In this document: piece by piece, positions 1 to 7,740 of the stretch
Layout: each line of letters begins with the position of its first letter
Numbering within the stretch: the stretch's first letter is position 1
NCBI GenBank assembly: GCA_937138475.1
Contig: CAKZPD010000016.1
Location: 62,001 to 126,000, forward strand
Source of the DNA: an uncultured Sulfitobacter sp.
GTDB taxonomy: Bacteria > Pseudomonadota > Alphaproteobacteria > Rhodobacterales > Rhodobacteraceae
DNA: 64,000 bases
Direction of reading: 5' to 3'
Translations under genes and position numbers: made by a program
The notes under the pieces: generated by a model
Told to the model about the DNA's origin: nothing
What the model saw: the letters and a program-made list of their open reading frames with translations, nothing else
Databases searched by the model: none

Positions 1-92
1 TTGACATTCTGCCCGCCCGGCCCCGACGCCCGCATAAAGCTTTCTGAAAGTTCCCAATCTTGAAGGGCAACGTCTGGGGTGATGTGCAACAT
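1..92 (-). CDS. arfB: Peptidyl-tRNA hydrolase ArfB (class I release-factor homologue), N-terminal fragment
   Basis: Only the first 30 codons lie in the window; the gene runs off the left edge. The visible protein begins MLHITPDVALQDWELSE and reaches RASGPGGQNV, which contains the GGQ tripeptide used by release factors to hydrolyse peptidyl-tRNA. ArfB/YaeJ proteins rescue stalled ribosomes and place this GGQ near residue 25-30, as here, without a codon-recognition domain. The ATG at 92 is preceded by AAAGGA at a 7-nt distance, which supports the start. The upstream gene on the same strand is the queuosine-precursor transporter, but a terminator-like hairpin lies between them. The identification is good despite the truncation, because the GGQ context is diagnostic. 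Confidence 0.85.
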   Translation of the reverse strand, partial: MLHITPDVALQDWELSESFMRASGPGGQNV

Positions 93-156
93 GGGCCGGT
101 CCTTTGCCCCCATCATCGCACGGCGATCAAGGGCGGAAAAGGTCAGATACGAAAAA

Positions 157-181
157 GGGCCGCCCTGTTGCAAGGCGGCCC
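157..181 (-). terminator. Rho-independent terminator between the transporter gene and arfB
   Basis: Reading the minus strand, GGGCCGCC and GGCGGCCC form an 8-bp GC stem around a 9-nt loop and are followed directly by TTTTT. It lies downstream of the queuosine-precursor transporter and about 65 nt upstream of the arfB start, so it should end the upstream transcript or attenuate entry into arfB. Confidence 0.75.
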
Positions 182-257
182 AATCGAATGGCAATTCGGA
201 GGCGGGATCGGTTAGATCAGCGATCCACATGGGCGGCCATTTCCGCCAAGGGTTGCC

Positions 258-314
258 TTAACCGGCGGTCCCCCATGCTGTTCCGACACCTCGCTCCAAT
301 ACCTTTCTTGACAC
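258..314 (-). CDS. Possible 18-codon leader peptide with an extreme Shine-Dalgarno
   Basis: A short frame starts at GTG (314-312) and ends at TAA (260-258), encoding MSRKVLERGVGTAWGTAG. I do not recognise the peptide. The reason to list it is its ribosome-binding site: AAAGGAGGTGATCC, complementary to the last 14 nt of 16S rRNA, with GGAGG 7 nt before the GTG. The frame lies between the queuosine-precursor transporter and a terminator, so it may be a leader peptide or a small 3' gene. A second short frame (GTG, MSEQHGGPPVK, ending in GSLI) overlaps it, and I cannot tell which, if either, is translated. Confidence 0.35.
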   Translation of the reverse strand: MSRKVLERGVGTAWGTAG

Positions 315-329
315 TGGATCACCTCCTTT
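314..329 (-). promoter_or_regulatory. Full-length anti-16S Shine-Dalgarno sequence
   Basis: On the plus strand this reads CTGGATCACCTCCTTT, the exact last 16 nt of a typical bacterial 16S rRNA. On the minus strand it is therefore a ribosome-binding site complementary to the whole 16S tail. Flanking bases do not match 16S, so it is not a piece of an rRNA gene. It overlaps the G of a GTG start at 314. Confidence 0.6.
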
Positions 330-388
330 ACCTATCTGTTGACGTTAATAAGAGGGTGACACAGGTTTTTAAAATCGCAAAGCGTTTT

Positions 389-1012
389 TTACGCAGCGGC
401 GGTCAACAGCCGTTTGGTGATTAACCTAAATGGCACCAACGCCATCAGCGCCAGGGTCAGTTTGACACCCCAGTCGGCAATGGCCAGCGACACCCACAAT
501 GGCGCCAGCGGCCCAACCCCAAGGATCGGAAGGATCTCGGCGGCCCAGGACACATCGTTGCCCGGTTCGATCCAGACCAAGCTGGCCGAAAAGGCGATGG
601 AAAAGAACAAGGCCGTGTCCAAGGTGCTGCCGATCAGGGTCGACGCCAGCGGCGCGCGCCACCATTTCCCCCCGCGAAGCGCGGCAAACACCGACACATC
701 GGCCAATTGCGCCACCAAGAACGCCAACCCCGATCCGATGGCGATGCGCACGGTGACAAGCGGGCCAAATTCGCCCATGATCTGCGTGCCGATCAGCGAA
801 CAGATCAACCCCACGATAAACCCGACCAAGACGACGCGGCGGGCCTGTTGCGTGCCATAAACACGGTTCATGATATCCGTGACCAAAAAGGCCAGCGGAT
901 AGGTAAAGGCCCCCCATGTCAGCCATTGGCCGAACAGGAATTGCACCAAAATGTTAGAGGCGACCACAATGGCGGCCATGGCGATAACGCCGGGAAAGCG
1001 AAGATGTGTCAT
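389..1012 (-). CDS. yhhQ: Queuosine precursor transporter (VUT/YhhQ family membrane protein)
   Basis: A 207-residue integral membrane protein of the Vut_1/YhhQ family (PF02592), which imports 7-deazaguanine precursors (preQ0/preQ1) for queuosine tRNA modification. It has about six hydrophobic segments. Family-like stretches include FTYPLAFLVTDIMNRVYG near residues 36-53 and SLIGTQIMGEFGP near 72-84, and there is a charged C-terminal tail. Length is normal for the family. The ATG start has only a weak ribosome-binding site. About 90 bp separates it from the upstream phytase-like esterase gene, so co-transcription is possible. I see no clear preQ1 riboswitch in that gap. The assignment of the family is firm, while the exact transported precursor is inferred. 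Confidence 0.85.
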   Translation of the reverse strand: MTHLRFPGVIAMAAIVVASNILVQFLFGQWLTWGAFTYPLAFLVTDIMNRVYGTQQARRVVLVGFIVGLICSLIGTQIMGEFGPLVTVRIAIGSGLAFLVAQLADVSVFAALRGGKWWRAPLASTLIGSTLDTALFFSIAFSASLVWIEPGNDVSWAAEILPILGVGPLAPLWVSLAIADWGVKLTLALMALVPFRLITKRLLTAAA

Positions 1013-1104
1013 TTGATAAGCCCGTTTTTTGCAAGGTAGCGGCGACTTGGCCTGCGATCATCGCAGACGCGCGGTCTTTAGGCAAAAGCCCGGCGCTGGG
1101 CAAG

Positions 1105-2010
1105 CTATTCTTTCAGGCGGTATTCAACGATCTGGGTCGGAAAGATGGGCAAAAAGTTGTTGTCGGCGATCATCGTCAGACGCATGGCCCCGGTCGCATC
1201 GCGCCAGACCGCCAGCCCTTCCAGGTTGCCAAACGCCCCCAGCCGGGTTTCCAGCACCACATCTTCGTCAACGATGCGATCCCCGTCCAGGGTAAAGGCG
1301 CGCACCCGGCTGCGAAACGCCATGGGATACAGCGCGCGTTCCAGCAGATACAGCCGTCCATCGGGGCCAAAATCGGCCCCCACAGGGGCGAACCCATCGC
1401 GGCGCGGCAGGTCGAATGGTTGGTCCCAATATTGACCGCTGCCCTGCCGTTGATGGCGGAACACGGGAAAATCGGCCCGGCCCGGCATGGTTTCCGGCAG
1501 GGTATAAAGCCGCCCTTGTGCATCCACCGCCAACGCCTCGAGCGATCCATTCTTGGCCAGCCGGTTAAAGCCGTTGTGATGGGCGGCCCAATCGGGAATG
1601 CCCTCGGGGGTGGGAAAGACGAAGACCCTGTGCAGCAGCTCAAAGGATACGAACATCCGCCCGTCGGCGGCAATCGCCAACCCTTCGCTGTCGCTGCGGT
1701 TGCCATTCAGCGGGCGCCCGTCGGTGTCAAGCATCGGAAAGTGATCTGTCACGGCAATGCCGGTGATCTTGTCATCGCGACGCTCAAGCTGGCCGCGCAC
1801 CACATAGGCCCGGTCGGTGATGGCGACAAAGCGCTTGCCGTCCGGGCTGATCTCAAGCCCGGAAAAGCCGCCGAACCACGCGGCATCATGGCGCCATGAT
1901 AAGTGACCTATAAGCTCAGCTAATGGATTGTGCGGCGGGGCCGGGCGGCCCTGGGCCACCAAAACCACGCAAAGCATCGACGCTAGGGCGAACGTAAAAC
2001 GGAGGAACAT
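1105..2010 (-). CDS. Esterase-like activity of phytase family protein (exported)
   Basis: A 301-residue protein with an N-terminal signal peptide (MFLRFTFALASMLCVVLVAQG). The rest matches the PF13449 phytase-like esterase family, a beta-propeller fold. Visible propeller-type repeats include FSGLEISPDGKRFVAITDR, SEGLAIAADGRMFVSFE, LEALAVDAQGRLYTLPE and FGPDGRLYLLER. It is predicted to act in the periplasm, but the substrate is unknown and true phytase activity should not be assumed. Its start overlaps the 3' end of mepA by 28 bp, so it is the last gene of the MFS transporter - mepA - esterase operon. Confidence 0.75.
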   Translation of the reverse strand: MFLRFTFALASMLCVVLVAQGRPAPPHNPLAELIGHLSWRHDAAWFGGFSGLEISPDGKRFVAITDRAYVVRGQLERRDDKITGIAVTDHFPMLDTDGRPLNGNRSDSEGLAIAADGRMFVSFELLHRVFVFPTPEGIPDWAAHHNGFNRLAKNGSLEALAVDAQGRLYTLPETMPGRADFPVFRHQRQGSGQYWDQPFDLPRRDGFAPVGADFGPDGRLYLLERALYPMAFRSRVRAFTLDGDRIVDEDVVLETRLGAFGNLEGLAVWRDATGAMRLTMIADNNFLPIFPTQIVEYRLKE

Positions 2011-2984
2011 GCGGTCGGAAGATCTTTCAGGGCAAGGGGCGGTTTGGGTCGCGGCGGCCGGGTTTGCGGCTTGGGCGGTGGCGGATTCAGAATGTCATCG
2101 ACCCAGCGCTGGGCCTCGGCGCAGCCGTCCCCATCGGGGGGCGGCCGCTGATCCTGGCACCCGGTCGCCCCGCCGGGACAGCGCAGGCGCACATGGAAAT
2201 GATAGTGGTGCCCATACCATGGCCGCACCTTGCCAAGCCAGGCCCGGTCCCCTGTTTCATCGTTGCACATCTGCACCTTGGCCCCCGGAAAGATGAAAAT
2301 CCTGGCCACGCGCGGATCTTGGGCGGCGGCGCGCAGAATGGCATGATGTGCCTTGCTCCAGCTTGGATTGACAAAGGCGCCATTGGCGCGGCGCAGGGAC
2401 AGCGGCGCAAGGGTTTCGCGCTGTGCCGGCGTCAAGGTCAGATCATCGGCGGGCCGCAGCCAAATATCCGCGTCCAGCCCGATCTGGTGACTGGCATGCC
2501 CCGACAGCATCGGCCCACCGCGCGGCTGGCTTAGATCCCCGACATACAGCCCCTGCCAGGCGGGTTGCTTGGCGGCAAACGCGCTGAGCCTTTGCAAAAA
2601 ATCAACAGTCTGGGGCGCGGCCCAGTTGCGGTTGCGCGACGGGCGCATCACCTGCCACGTCGGGCCGCTGTCTGGCAGGGCCTCTGCCCCGGCCAGACAG
2701 CCCTTGGCATAGCTGCCCAAGGGCGCCGGGCGCTGGGCCGATCCGGTTTTGGCCGCCCCGAACAATATTTTCGCCTCGGTTGTGTCGGCGGCGGCAACAA
2801 AAGCCAAGGTATCCGGGGCCGGCGTTGCGTTCGGGGCCATGGCGCGCGGCCCGATGCACCCCGCCACCCCCAAGACGATCAGCGCGACCACCGACAGGCG
2901 CCAGCGCCAGCGCCGGATCGCCCCGGCGGCGCAATCCGCGCCCGGTTTGCCTGCCTTGGCAATGTTGCCGCGCGCGGCCCTCAT
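1983..2984 (-). CDS. mepA: Penicillin-insensitive murein endopeptidase MepA
   Basis: A 333-residue member of the MepA family (M74 peptidase), a zinc enzyme that cuts D-Ala-mDAP cross-links in periplasmic peptidoglycan. After a basic N-terminus there is a membrane or lipoprotein-like segment ending in VAGC. Family motifs are visible: MLSGHASHQIGLDADIW carries zinc-binding His and Asp, and PWYGHHYHFHVRLRCPGG carries the C-terminal His cluster. Cysteines near the end fit the known disulfides. The start at 2984 overlaps the stop of the upstream MFS gene as ATGA, which indicates translational coupling. The C-terminus is Pro/Lys-rich. Confidence in function is high. Confidence 0.9.
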   Translation of the reverse strand: MRAARGNIAKAGKPGADCAAGAIRRWRWRLSVVALIVLGVAGCIGPRAMAPNATPAPDTLAFVAAADTTEAKILFGAAKTGSAQRPAPLGSYAKGCLAGAEALPDSGPTWQVMRPSRNRNWAAPQTVDFLQRLSAFAAKQPAWQGLYVGDLSQPRGGPMLSGHASHQIGLDADIWLRPADDLTLTPAQRETLAPLSLRRANGAFVNPSWSKAHHAILRAAAQDPRVARIFIFPGAKVQMCNDETGDRAWLGKVRPWYGHHYHFHVRLRCPGGATGCQDQRPPPDGDGCAEAQRWVDDILNPPPPKPQTRPPRPKPPLALKDLPTACSSVLRSP

Positions 2985-4348
2985 CCGGTGTGATCGCCCT
3001 GCGGCTTGACCCAAATCAGCAAGACCAGCCCCAGCGCGAACAGCCCGACAACCGGGGTAATGCCCATACGCTGCGAGCCGGTGATATCCGAGGCCAAGGC
3101 AATCAGCGCCGGCGCCAGGAACGATGTCGCCTTGCCCGAAAGCGCATAAAGCCCAAAGGATTCGGTCATCCGCCGAGGGTTGCCCTGCAAGGTCAACATA
3201 TTGCGCGAAGACGCCTGAAGCGCCCCGCCCGCCGCACCGATCATCGCGCCGGCGACATAGAACAAGATATCCGGCAAGGCCGATCCAGGTGGCAATGCGA
3301 TCCCCATGATCGACTGCGGCGTGAGCGATATAATCAGGCAGGCGGTGACAATCAGCACACCGCAGCACACAACGATGACCGGCATCGGGCCGATCGCCCG
3401 ATCGACACGCCCCCCCACCCAGCAAAACACCGCGCCGCTGACGGCGGCCAGGATGCCGAAAATTCCGATGTCGATGATCGACCAGTTCAGCACGCCCAGC
3501 GCATAGATGCCACCAAAGGTATACATCCCGTTCAGCGCGTCGCGGTAAAACATCGACGAGCCCAAATAAGCCAAAAGCGAGGGGCGCCGGGGCAAGGCGC
3601 GCAAGGTGCGACCCAGATCTTTTAGCGCCGCAACCGTGCCGGTGGGCTGGGGGATTTTAGCATCACGCACATATAAAAAGAACGGGATAATAAAGACCAC
3701 ATACCAAAGCGCAGTCAGCGGTCCGACGATCCGCGTGTCGGCCTTGGTGGCTGGATCAAGGCCAAACAGCGGATCAAGGCCAATCATGGTTTTGCCACTG
3801 GGGGTTGCCTGAAACAGCGCGATCATCACGACCAACGCCACCACGCCGCCCACATATCCAAACGCCCAACCAGACCCTGACAGACGGCCGCGTTCCTGTG
3901 GGTGCTGTGTCAGTTCGGGCAAATAGGAATTGGTGAAAATCGTTGCGAACTCCATCCCGATCATGCCGACGCCGAAAAACACCAGCGCCCAAAGCACCGA
4001 GAACGATCCCGGCGCCGTCCACCACAGCGCCCCGGCCCCAAAAACATACAGCACCGAGAAAAACCAGATCCACGGCAGCCGCCGCCCCGTGCTGTCGGCC
4101 ACGGCGCCCAGCACCGGCGCAAGGCAGGCAATCAGCACCCCCGTCACCGTCAAGCCATAGCCCCAATAGGCCTGCGCCTGCGCTTTGGCGGCGCTGTCGC
4201 TTAGCCCTGCGGCGATCAATTCCTGGGTGGCGGTTTGGGCGAAATACGGCCCGAAAATAAAGGTCAGCATCAAGGTGTTATAAGGTTGGCTGGCCCAGTC
4301 AAAGAAATACCAGCCCCAGATGCGCTTTTTGTCGGTGATACGGACCAT
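2981..4348 (-). CDS. MFS transporter, UMF1 (Atg22-like) family
   Basis: A 455-residue inner-membrane transporter with about 12 hydrophobic segments. The N-terminus KKRIWGWYFFDWASQPYNTLMLTFIFGPYF is typical of UMF1-type MFS proteins, which are distant relatives of the yeast vacuolar amino-acid effluxer Atg22. The start ATG at 4348 was chosen because it opens exactly at this family N-terminus. An open frame continues far upstream, but that part is antisense to recQ and yaaA and has no family similarity. It is first in an operon with mepA and the phytase-like esterase, joined to mepA by a 4-bp overlap. The substrate is unknown. Confidence 0.85.
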   Translation of the reverse strand: MVRITDKKRIWGWYFFDWASQPYNTLMLTFIFGPYFAQTATQELIAAGLSDSAAKAQAQAYWGYGLTVTGVLIACLAPVLGAVADSTGRRLPWIWFFSVLYVFGAGALWWTAPGSFSVLWALVFFGVGMIGMEFATIFTNSYLPELTQHPQERGRLSGSGWAFGYVGGVVALVVMIALFQATPSGKTMIGLDPLFGLDPATKADTRIVGPLTALWYVVFIIPFFLYVRDAKIPQPTGTVAALKDLGRTLRALPRRPSLLAYLGSSMFYRDALNGMYTFGGIYALGVLNWSIIDIGIFGILAAVSGAVFCWVGGRVDRAIGPMPVIVVCCGVLIVTACLIISLTPQSIMGIALPPGSALPDILFYVAGAMIGAAGGALQASSRNMLTLQGNPRRMTESFGLYALSGKATSFLAPALIALASDITGSQRMGITPVVGLFALGLVLLIWVKPQGDHTG

Positions 4349-4510
4349 TGCGGATTTGCCCCTGCTTTTTGTTCTGCGATCACGATAGATCAGGCCGCCG
4401 CAGTTTGCACAGGAAAAGCGCCCCCCCGGCTGCAAAAGCCGCGGCGCACGGCCTTGCCCTTTGGGCGCGGCTTGCTTAACTGAGAAGCGCAACAACAAAA
4501 GGCCGGCCCG
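4349..4510. other. Divergent intergenic region between the MFS gene and yggT
   Basis: About 160 bp between two divergently read units, which must hold promoters for both. It is GC-rich with several short GC palindromes. I could not pick out convincing -35/-10 boxes, an RNA or a small gene here. Confidence 0.4.
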
Positions 4511-4798
4511 ATGCAATCCATCTTTGATATCCTCATGCTTTTGCTGAACGTGCTTTGGTTCTTTATCATTGCCCATGTGATCATGAGCTGGCTGATCAAT
4601 TTTCAGGTGCTCAATCTGTATCAACCGGTGGTCGGACAAATCTGGAATGGGCTGAACCGACTGCTTGAGCCGATCTATGGCCCGGTGCGCCGGCTGCTGC
4701 CGCCGATGGGCGGGCTGGATCTGGCGCCTTTGGCGGTGCTGCTGGGGGTTGCCATCGTGCGGATCATTCTGGTCAACAACTACGCCTTGTTCCTTTAA
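4511..4798 (+). CDS. yggT: YggT family membrane protein
   Basis: A 95-residue protein with two hydrophobic segments (about residues 4-28 and 70-93) separated by the conserved loop YQPVVGQIWNGLNRLLEPIYGPVRRLLPPMGGLDLAPLAVLLGV. This matches the YggT family (PF02325), inner-membrane proteins linked to osmotic stress and cell division-associated membrane organisation in other bacteria, with an unsettled molecular role. The gene is directly upstream of recQ with a 90-bp gap, on the same strand. Confidence 0.85.
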   Translation: MQSIFDILMLLLNVLWFFIIAHVIMSWLINFQVLNLYQPVVGQIWNGLNRLLEPIYGPVRRLLPPMGGLDLAPLAVLLGVAIVRIILVNNYALFL

Positions 4799-4888
4799 CA
4801 GGTTTGAAAGTGCTTTGGGCTTGTCTGGGCCGGCCCCCTTATGCGATTCTGCCCAGACAAGAGCAGACGAACCCACAGGACACGCCCC

Positions 4889-6931
4889 ATGACCAGCGCG
4901 GCATCGCTGCTTAGTGAAATCTTTGGTTTTGACGGGTTCCGCCCCGGCCAAGAAGAGATCGTCCAAGCCGTCACCCAGGGCGAAAACGTATTGGCGATCA
5001 TGCCGACAGGGGGCGGGAAATCCCTTTGCTTTCAGCTGCCTGCGTTGCTTCGCCCCGGCGTCACCGTGGTGATTTCGCCGCTGATTGCGCTGATGCGCGA
5101 TCAGGTGCGCGCCTTGCAAGAGGCCGGCGTCACCGCCGGCGCCCTGACATCGGGCAACACCGAAGAGGAAACCCAGGCGGTTTTTGACGCGCTTGAACGC
5201 GGGGCCCTCAAGCTGCTGTATATGGCGCCTGAACGTCTGGCGGCGGGATCGGCCCTTGGGTTGTTGCGGCGCATCAACGTCGGGATGATCGCGGTGGACG
5301 AGGCCCATTGCGTCAGCCAATGGGGCCATGATTTTCGCCCCGATTACCTGCGGATCGGAGAGCTGCGGCGGGCGCTGGATGTGCCTTTGGCCGCCTTTAC
5401 CGCCACCGCCGATGCCGAAACCCGCGCCGAGATCACGCAAAAGCTGTTTGACGGGGCGGCGCCGCGCAGCTTTTTGCATGGGTTTGACCGGCCCAACATT
5501 CACCTGGCCTTTGCCGCCAAAGACGGGCCACGCAAGCAGATCCTTGATTTTGCCGCCGCACGTCCGGGGCAATCGGGGATCGTCTATTGCGGCACCCGCG
5601 CCAAGACCGAAGGCATCGCCCGCGCCCTGCAAGAGGCCGGCCAGAAGGCGCTGCATTATCACGGCGGCATGGAGGCCGAGGACCGTCGCCGCGCCGAGCA
5701 ACGCTTTCAACAAGAAGATGGCCTGATCGTTGTGGCAACCGTGGCCTTTGGCATGGGGGTCGATAAACCTGACATCCGCTGGGTGGCCCATGCCGATCTG
5801 CCCAAAAGCATCGAGGCCTATTACCAGGAAATCGGCCGGGCCGGACGCGATGGCGCCCCGGCCGAAACGCTGACGCTGTTTGGTGCCGACGATATCCGGC
5901 TGCGCCGAGCACAGATCGACGAAGGGCTGGCCCCGCCGGAACGCCGCGCCGCCGACCACGCCCGGCTGAACGCGCTGCTGGGCCTGGCCGAGGCGCTGCA
6001 TTGTCGCCGCAAAAGCTTGCTTGGCTATTTCGGGGAAACACAGATCACCTGCGGGCGTTGCGATCTGTGCGACACACCGGCCGACGTGTTCGATGGCACC
6101 CTGGCCGTGCGCAAGGCCCTGTCCGCCATTCTGCGCACGGATGAACGTTTTGGCGCCGGGCATCTGATTGACATCTTGCGCGGCACACAAACCCCAAAGG
6201 TCATGCAGCGCGCCCATGACAAGCTGCCGACCTTTGGCGTCGGCAAGGAATATTCCCGCAGCCAATGGCAAGCGGTGTTTCGTCAGATGATGGGTCATGA
6301 TCTGGTGCGCCCCGACCCAGAACGCCACGGGGCCTTGCGGATGACCGATGCCGCCCTGCCGATCCTGCGCGATCAGGCAACCATCGACCTGCGCCGCGAC
6401 AGCATTCAGGCCGCAAGCGCCCGCCATCCTGCGGTGAAATCCATGGTCAACGACGAAGACGCGCCGCTTTTGTCTGCACTGAAGGCCAAGCGCCGCGCCC
6501 TGGCCGAGGCCGCCAAAGTGCCGGCCTATATCATCTTTACCGACCGCACCCTGATCGAGATGGCCGAAAAACGCCCACAATCGCTGGACGAGATGGCCCA
6601 TATCGGCGGGGTCGGGGCGAAAAAGCTGAACAGCTTTGGCGATGCCTTCCTGTCTGTGATCATTGGCGAAGCCGAGGCCATGCATCCCAGCCGCCGCAAG
6701 CTGGCCGGCAAAGAGGCGGGCGATATCTATGATCAACTTCTGGCGGCACAGTCGGCCTTGGCGCGGGGGGCCCATGGCACCGACAAGCCGCTGAGTTGTT
6801 CGGCATCGGTTTTGGCCAAGGTCGCACAACTGCGCAGCCCCGACGCCCCAACCCTTGAACGCCTGCTGGGCGAAAAGCGCAGCGAAAGATTTGGTCCGGC
6901 TTTTCTGGACGTGCTGCGCCGGGCGGGCTAA
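4889..6931 (+). CDS. recQ: ATP-dependent DNA helicase RecQ
   Basis: A 680-residue 3'-5' superfamily 2 helicase for recombination and replication-fork repair. Motif I (MPTGGGKSLCFQLPALL) is near residue 36, the DEAH box (VDEAHCVSQWGHDFRPDY) is present, and motif VI reads YYQEIGRAGRDG. A zinc-binding domain follows (CRRKSLLGYFGE then CGRCDLCD), then a winged-helix RQC region, and a C-terminal HRDC domain ends near LNSFGDAFL. A further 80 residues follow. The ATG at 4889 is chosen over an upstream in-frame ATG because MTSAASLLSEIFGFDGFRPGQ is where family homology begins and ACAGGA precedes it. All hallmark residues are present, so it should be active. Confidence 0.95.
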   Translation: MTSAASLLSEIFGFDGFRPGQEEIVQAVTQGENVLAIMPTGGGKSLCFQLPALLRPGVTVVISPLIALMRDQVRALQEAGVTAGALTSGNTEEETQAVFDALERGALKLLYMAPERLAAGSALGLLRRINVGMIAVDEAHCVSQWGHDFRPDYLRIGELRRALDVPLAAFTATADAETRAEITQKLFDGAAPRSFLHGFDRPNIHLAFAAKDGPRKQILDFAAARPGQSGIVYCGTRAKTEGIARALQEAGQKALHYHGGMEAEDRRRAEQRFQQEDGLIVVATVAFGMGVDKPDIRWVAHADLPKSIEAYYQEIGRAGRDGAPAETLTLFGADDIRLRRAQIDEGLAPPERRAADHARLNALLGLAEALHCRRKSLLGYFGETQITCGRCDLCDTPADVFDGTLAVRKALSAILRTDERFGAGHLIDILRGTQTPKVMQRAHDKLPTFGVGKEYSRSQWQAVFRQMMGHDLVRPDPERHGALRMTDAALPILRDQATIDLRRDSIQAASARHPAVKSMVNDEDAPLLSALKAKRRALAEAAKVPAYIIFTDRTLIEMAEKRPQSLDEMAHIGGVGAKKLNSFGDAFLSVIIGEAEAMHPSRRKLAGKEAGDIYDQLLAAQSALARGAHGTDKPLSCSASVLAKVAQLRSPDAPTLERLLGEKRSERFGPAFLDVLRRAG

Positions 6932-6960
6932 GTCCGAGGAAACGACAGAAAAGGGATCAT

Positions 6961-7740
6961 ATGCTGGTTGTAATTTCGCCCGCCAAAAAGCTGGATTGGT
7001 CAGATCGCGCCAGCGCCGCCACAACGCCTGATTTTCAGGACGACGCCCAAGCCCTGGCCCAAGTGGCGCGCGGCCTGCCCATCGACAAGCTGAAGGCGCT
7101 GATGCACCTGAGCGACGATTTGGCCAATCTGAATGCCAAACGCTTTCAGGATTTTGCCGCCGCCCCCTGCCCCAGCTTGACCCGCCCGGCGGTCTTTGCC
7201 TTTGCCGGCGATACATATCAGGGCCTGGAAGCCGCCAGCCTTGACCCAGAAGAGCTGACATGGGCCCAGGATCACTTGCGGATTTTGTCCGGCCTTTACG
7301 GGGTGTTGCGCCCCTTGGACGCGATCCAGCCTTACCGGCTTGAGATGGGCAGCCGTCTGCAAAACCCGCGCGGCAAGACATTGTATGATTTTTGGGGGGA
7401 CAGGATTTCCAACCAATTGAACGCCGACGCCGCCCGCACCCAAAGCGCGGTTTTGATCAATTGCGCCAGCCAGGAATATTTTGGCGCGGTGCGGCCAGGC
7501 GCCTTGGCCTTGCGGGTCATCACACCGCAATTTCTTGAGGACAAAGGCGACGGCAAACCCGCCAAGGTGATCAGTTTTTACGCCAAGAAGGCGCGCGGGG
7601 CCATGGCCCGCTTTGTGGTTCAGCGCCGGCTGCGTGATCCAGAGGCTTTGCAGGATTTCGACGGCGGCGGTTATGTTTATCAGCGCGATCGTTCAACCCC
7701 GGATCAACCGGTCTTTTTGCGGCGTCATTCCGCCGCCTGA
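6961..7740 (+). CDS. yaaA: Peroxide stress protein YaaA
   Basis: A 259-residue member of the YaaA/DUF328 (PF03883) family, which in E. coli is induced by OxyR and lowers unincorporated iron during peroxide stress. It begins MLVVISPAKKLDW, the typical family start, and has the conserved segments FAGDTYQGLEA, LRILSGLYGVLRPLDAIQPYRLEMG and LINCASQEYF. Length is normal. It lies 29 bp after recQ on the same strand and may be co-transcribed. Its 3' end overlaps the convergent hybrid kinase gene by 16 bp. Confidence 0.93.
   Translation: MLVVISPAKKLDWSDRASAATTPDFQDDAQALAQVARGLPIDKLKALMHLSDDLANLNAKRFQDFAAAPCPSLTRPAVFAFAGDTYQGLEAASLDPEELTWAQDHLRILSGLYGVLRPLDAIQPYRLEMGSRLQNPRGKTLYDFWGDRISNQLNADAARTQSAVLINCASQEYFGAVRPGALALRVITPQFLEDKGDGKPAKVISFYAKKARGAMARFVVQRRLRDPEALQDFDGGGYVYQRDRSTPDQPVFLRRHSAA

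Noticed and set aside
314-329. Fragment of a 16S rRNA gene on the plus strand
   Set aside because: Only 16 nt match. The sequence before CTGGATC does not continue into the 16S helix 45 region, and no ITS or tRNA follows.
4349-7381. A very long minus-strand open frame running from inside yaaA through recQ into the MFS transporter gene
   Set aside because: It is antisense to recQ and yaaA, which have clear family motifs on the plus strand. The only part with protein similarity is the MFS gene itself. Long antisense frames are common in GC-rich DNA.
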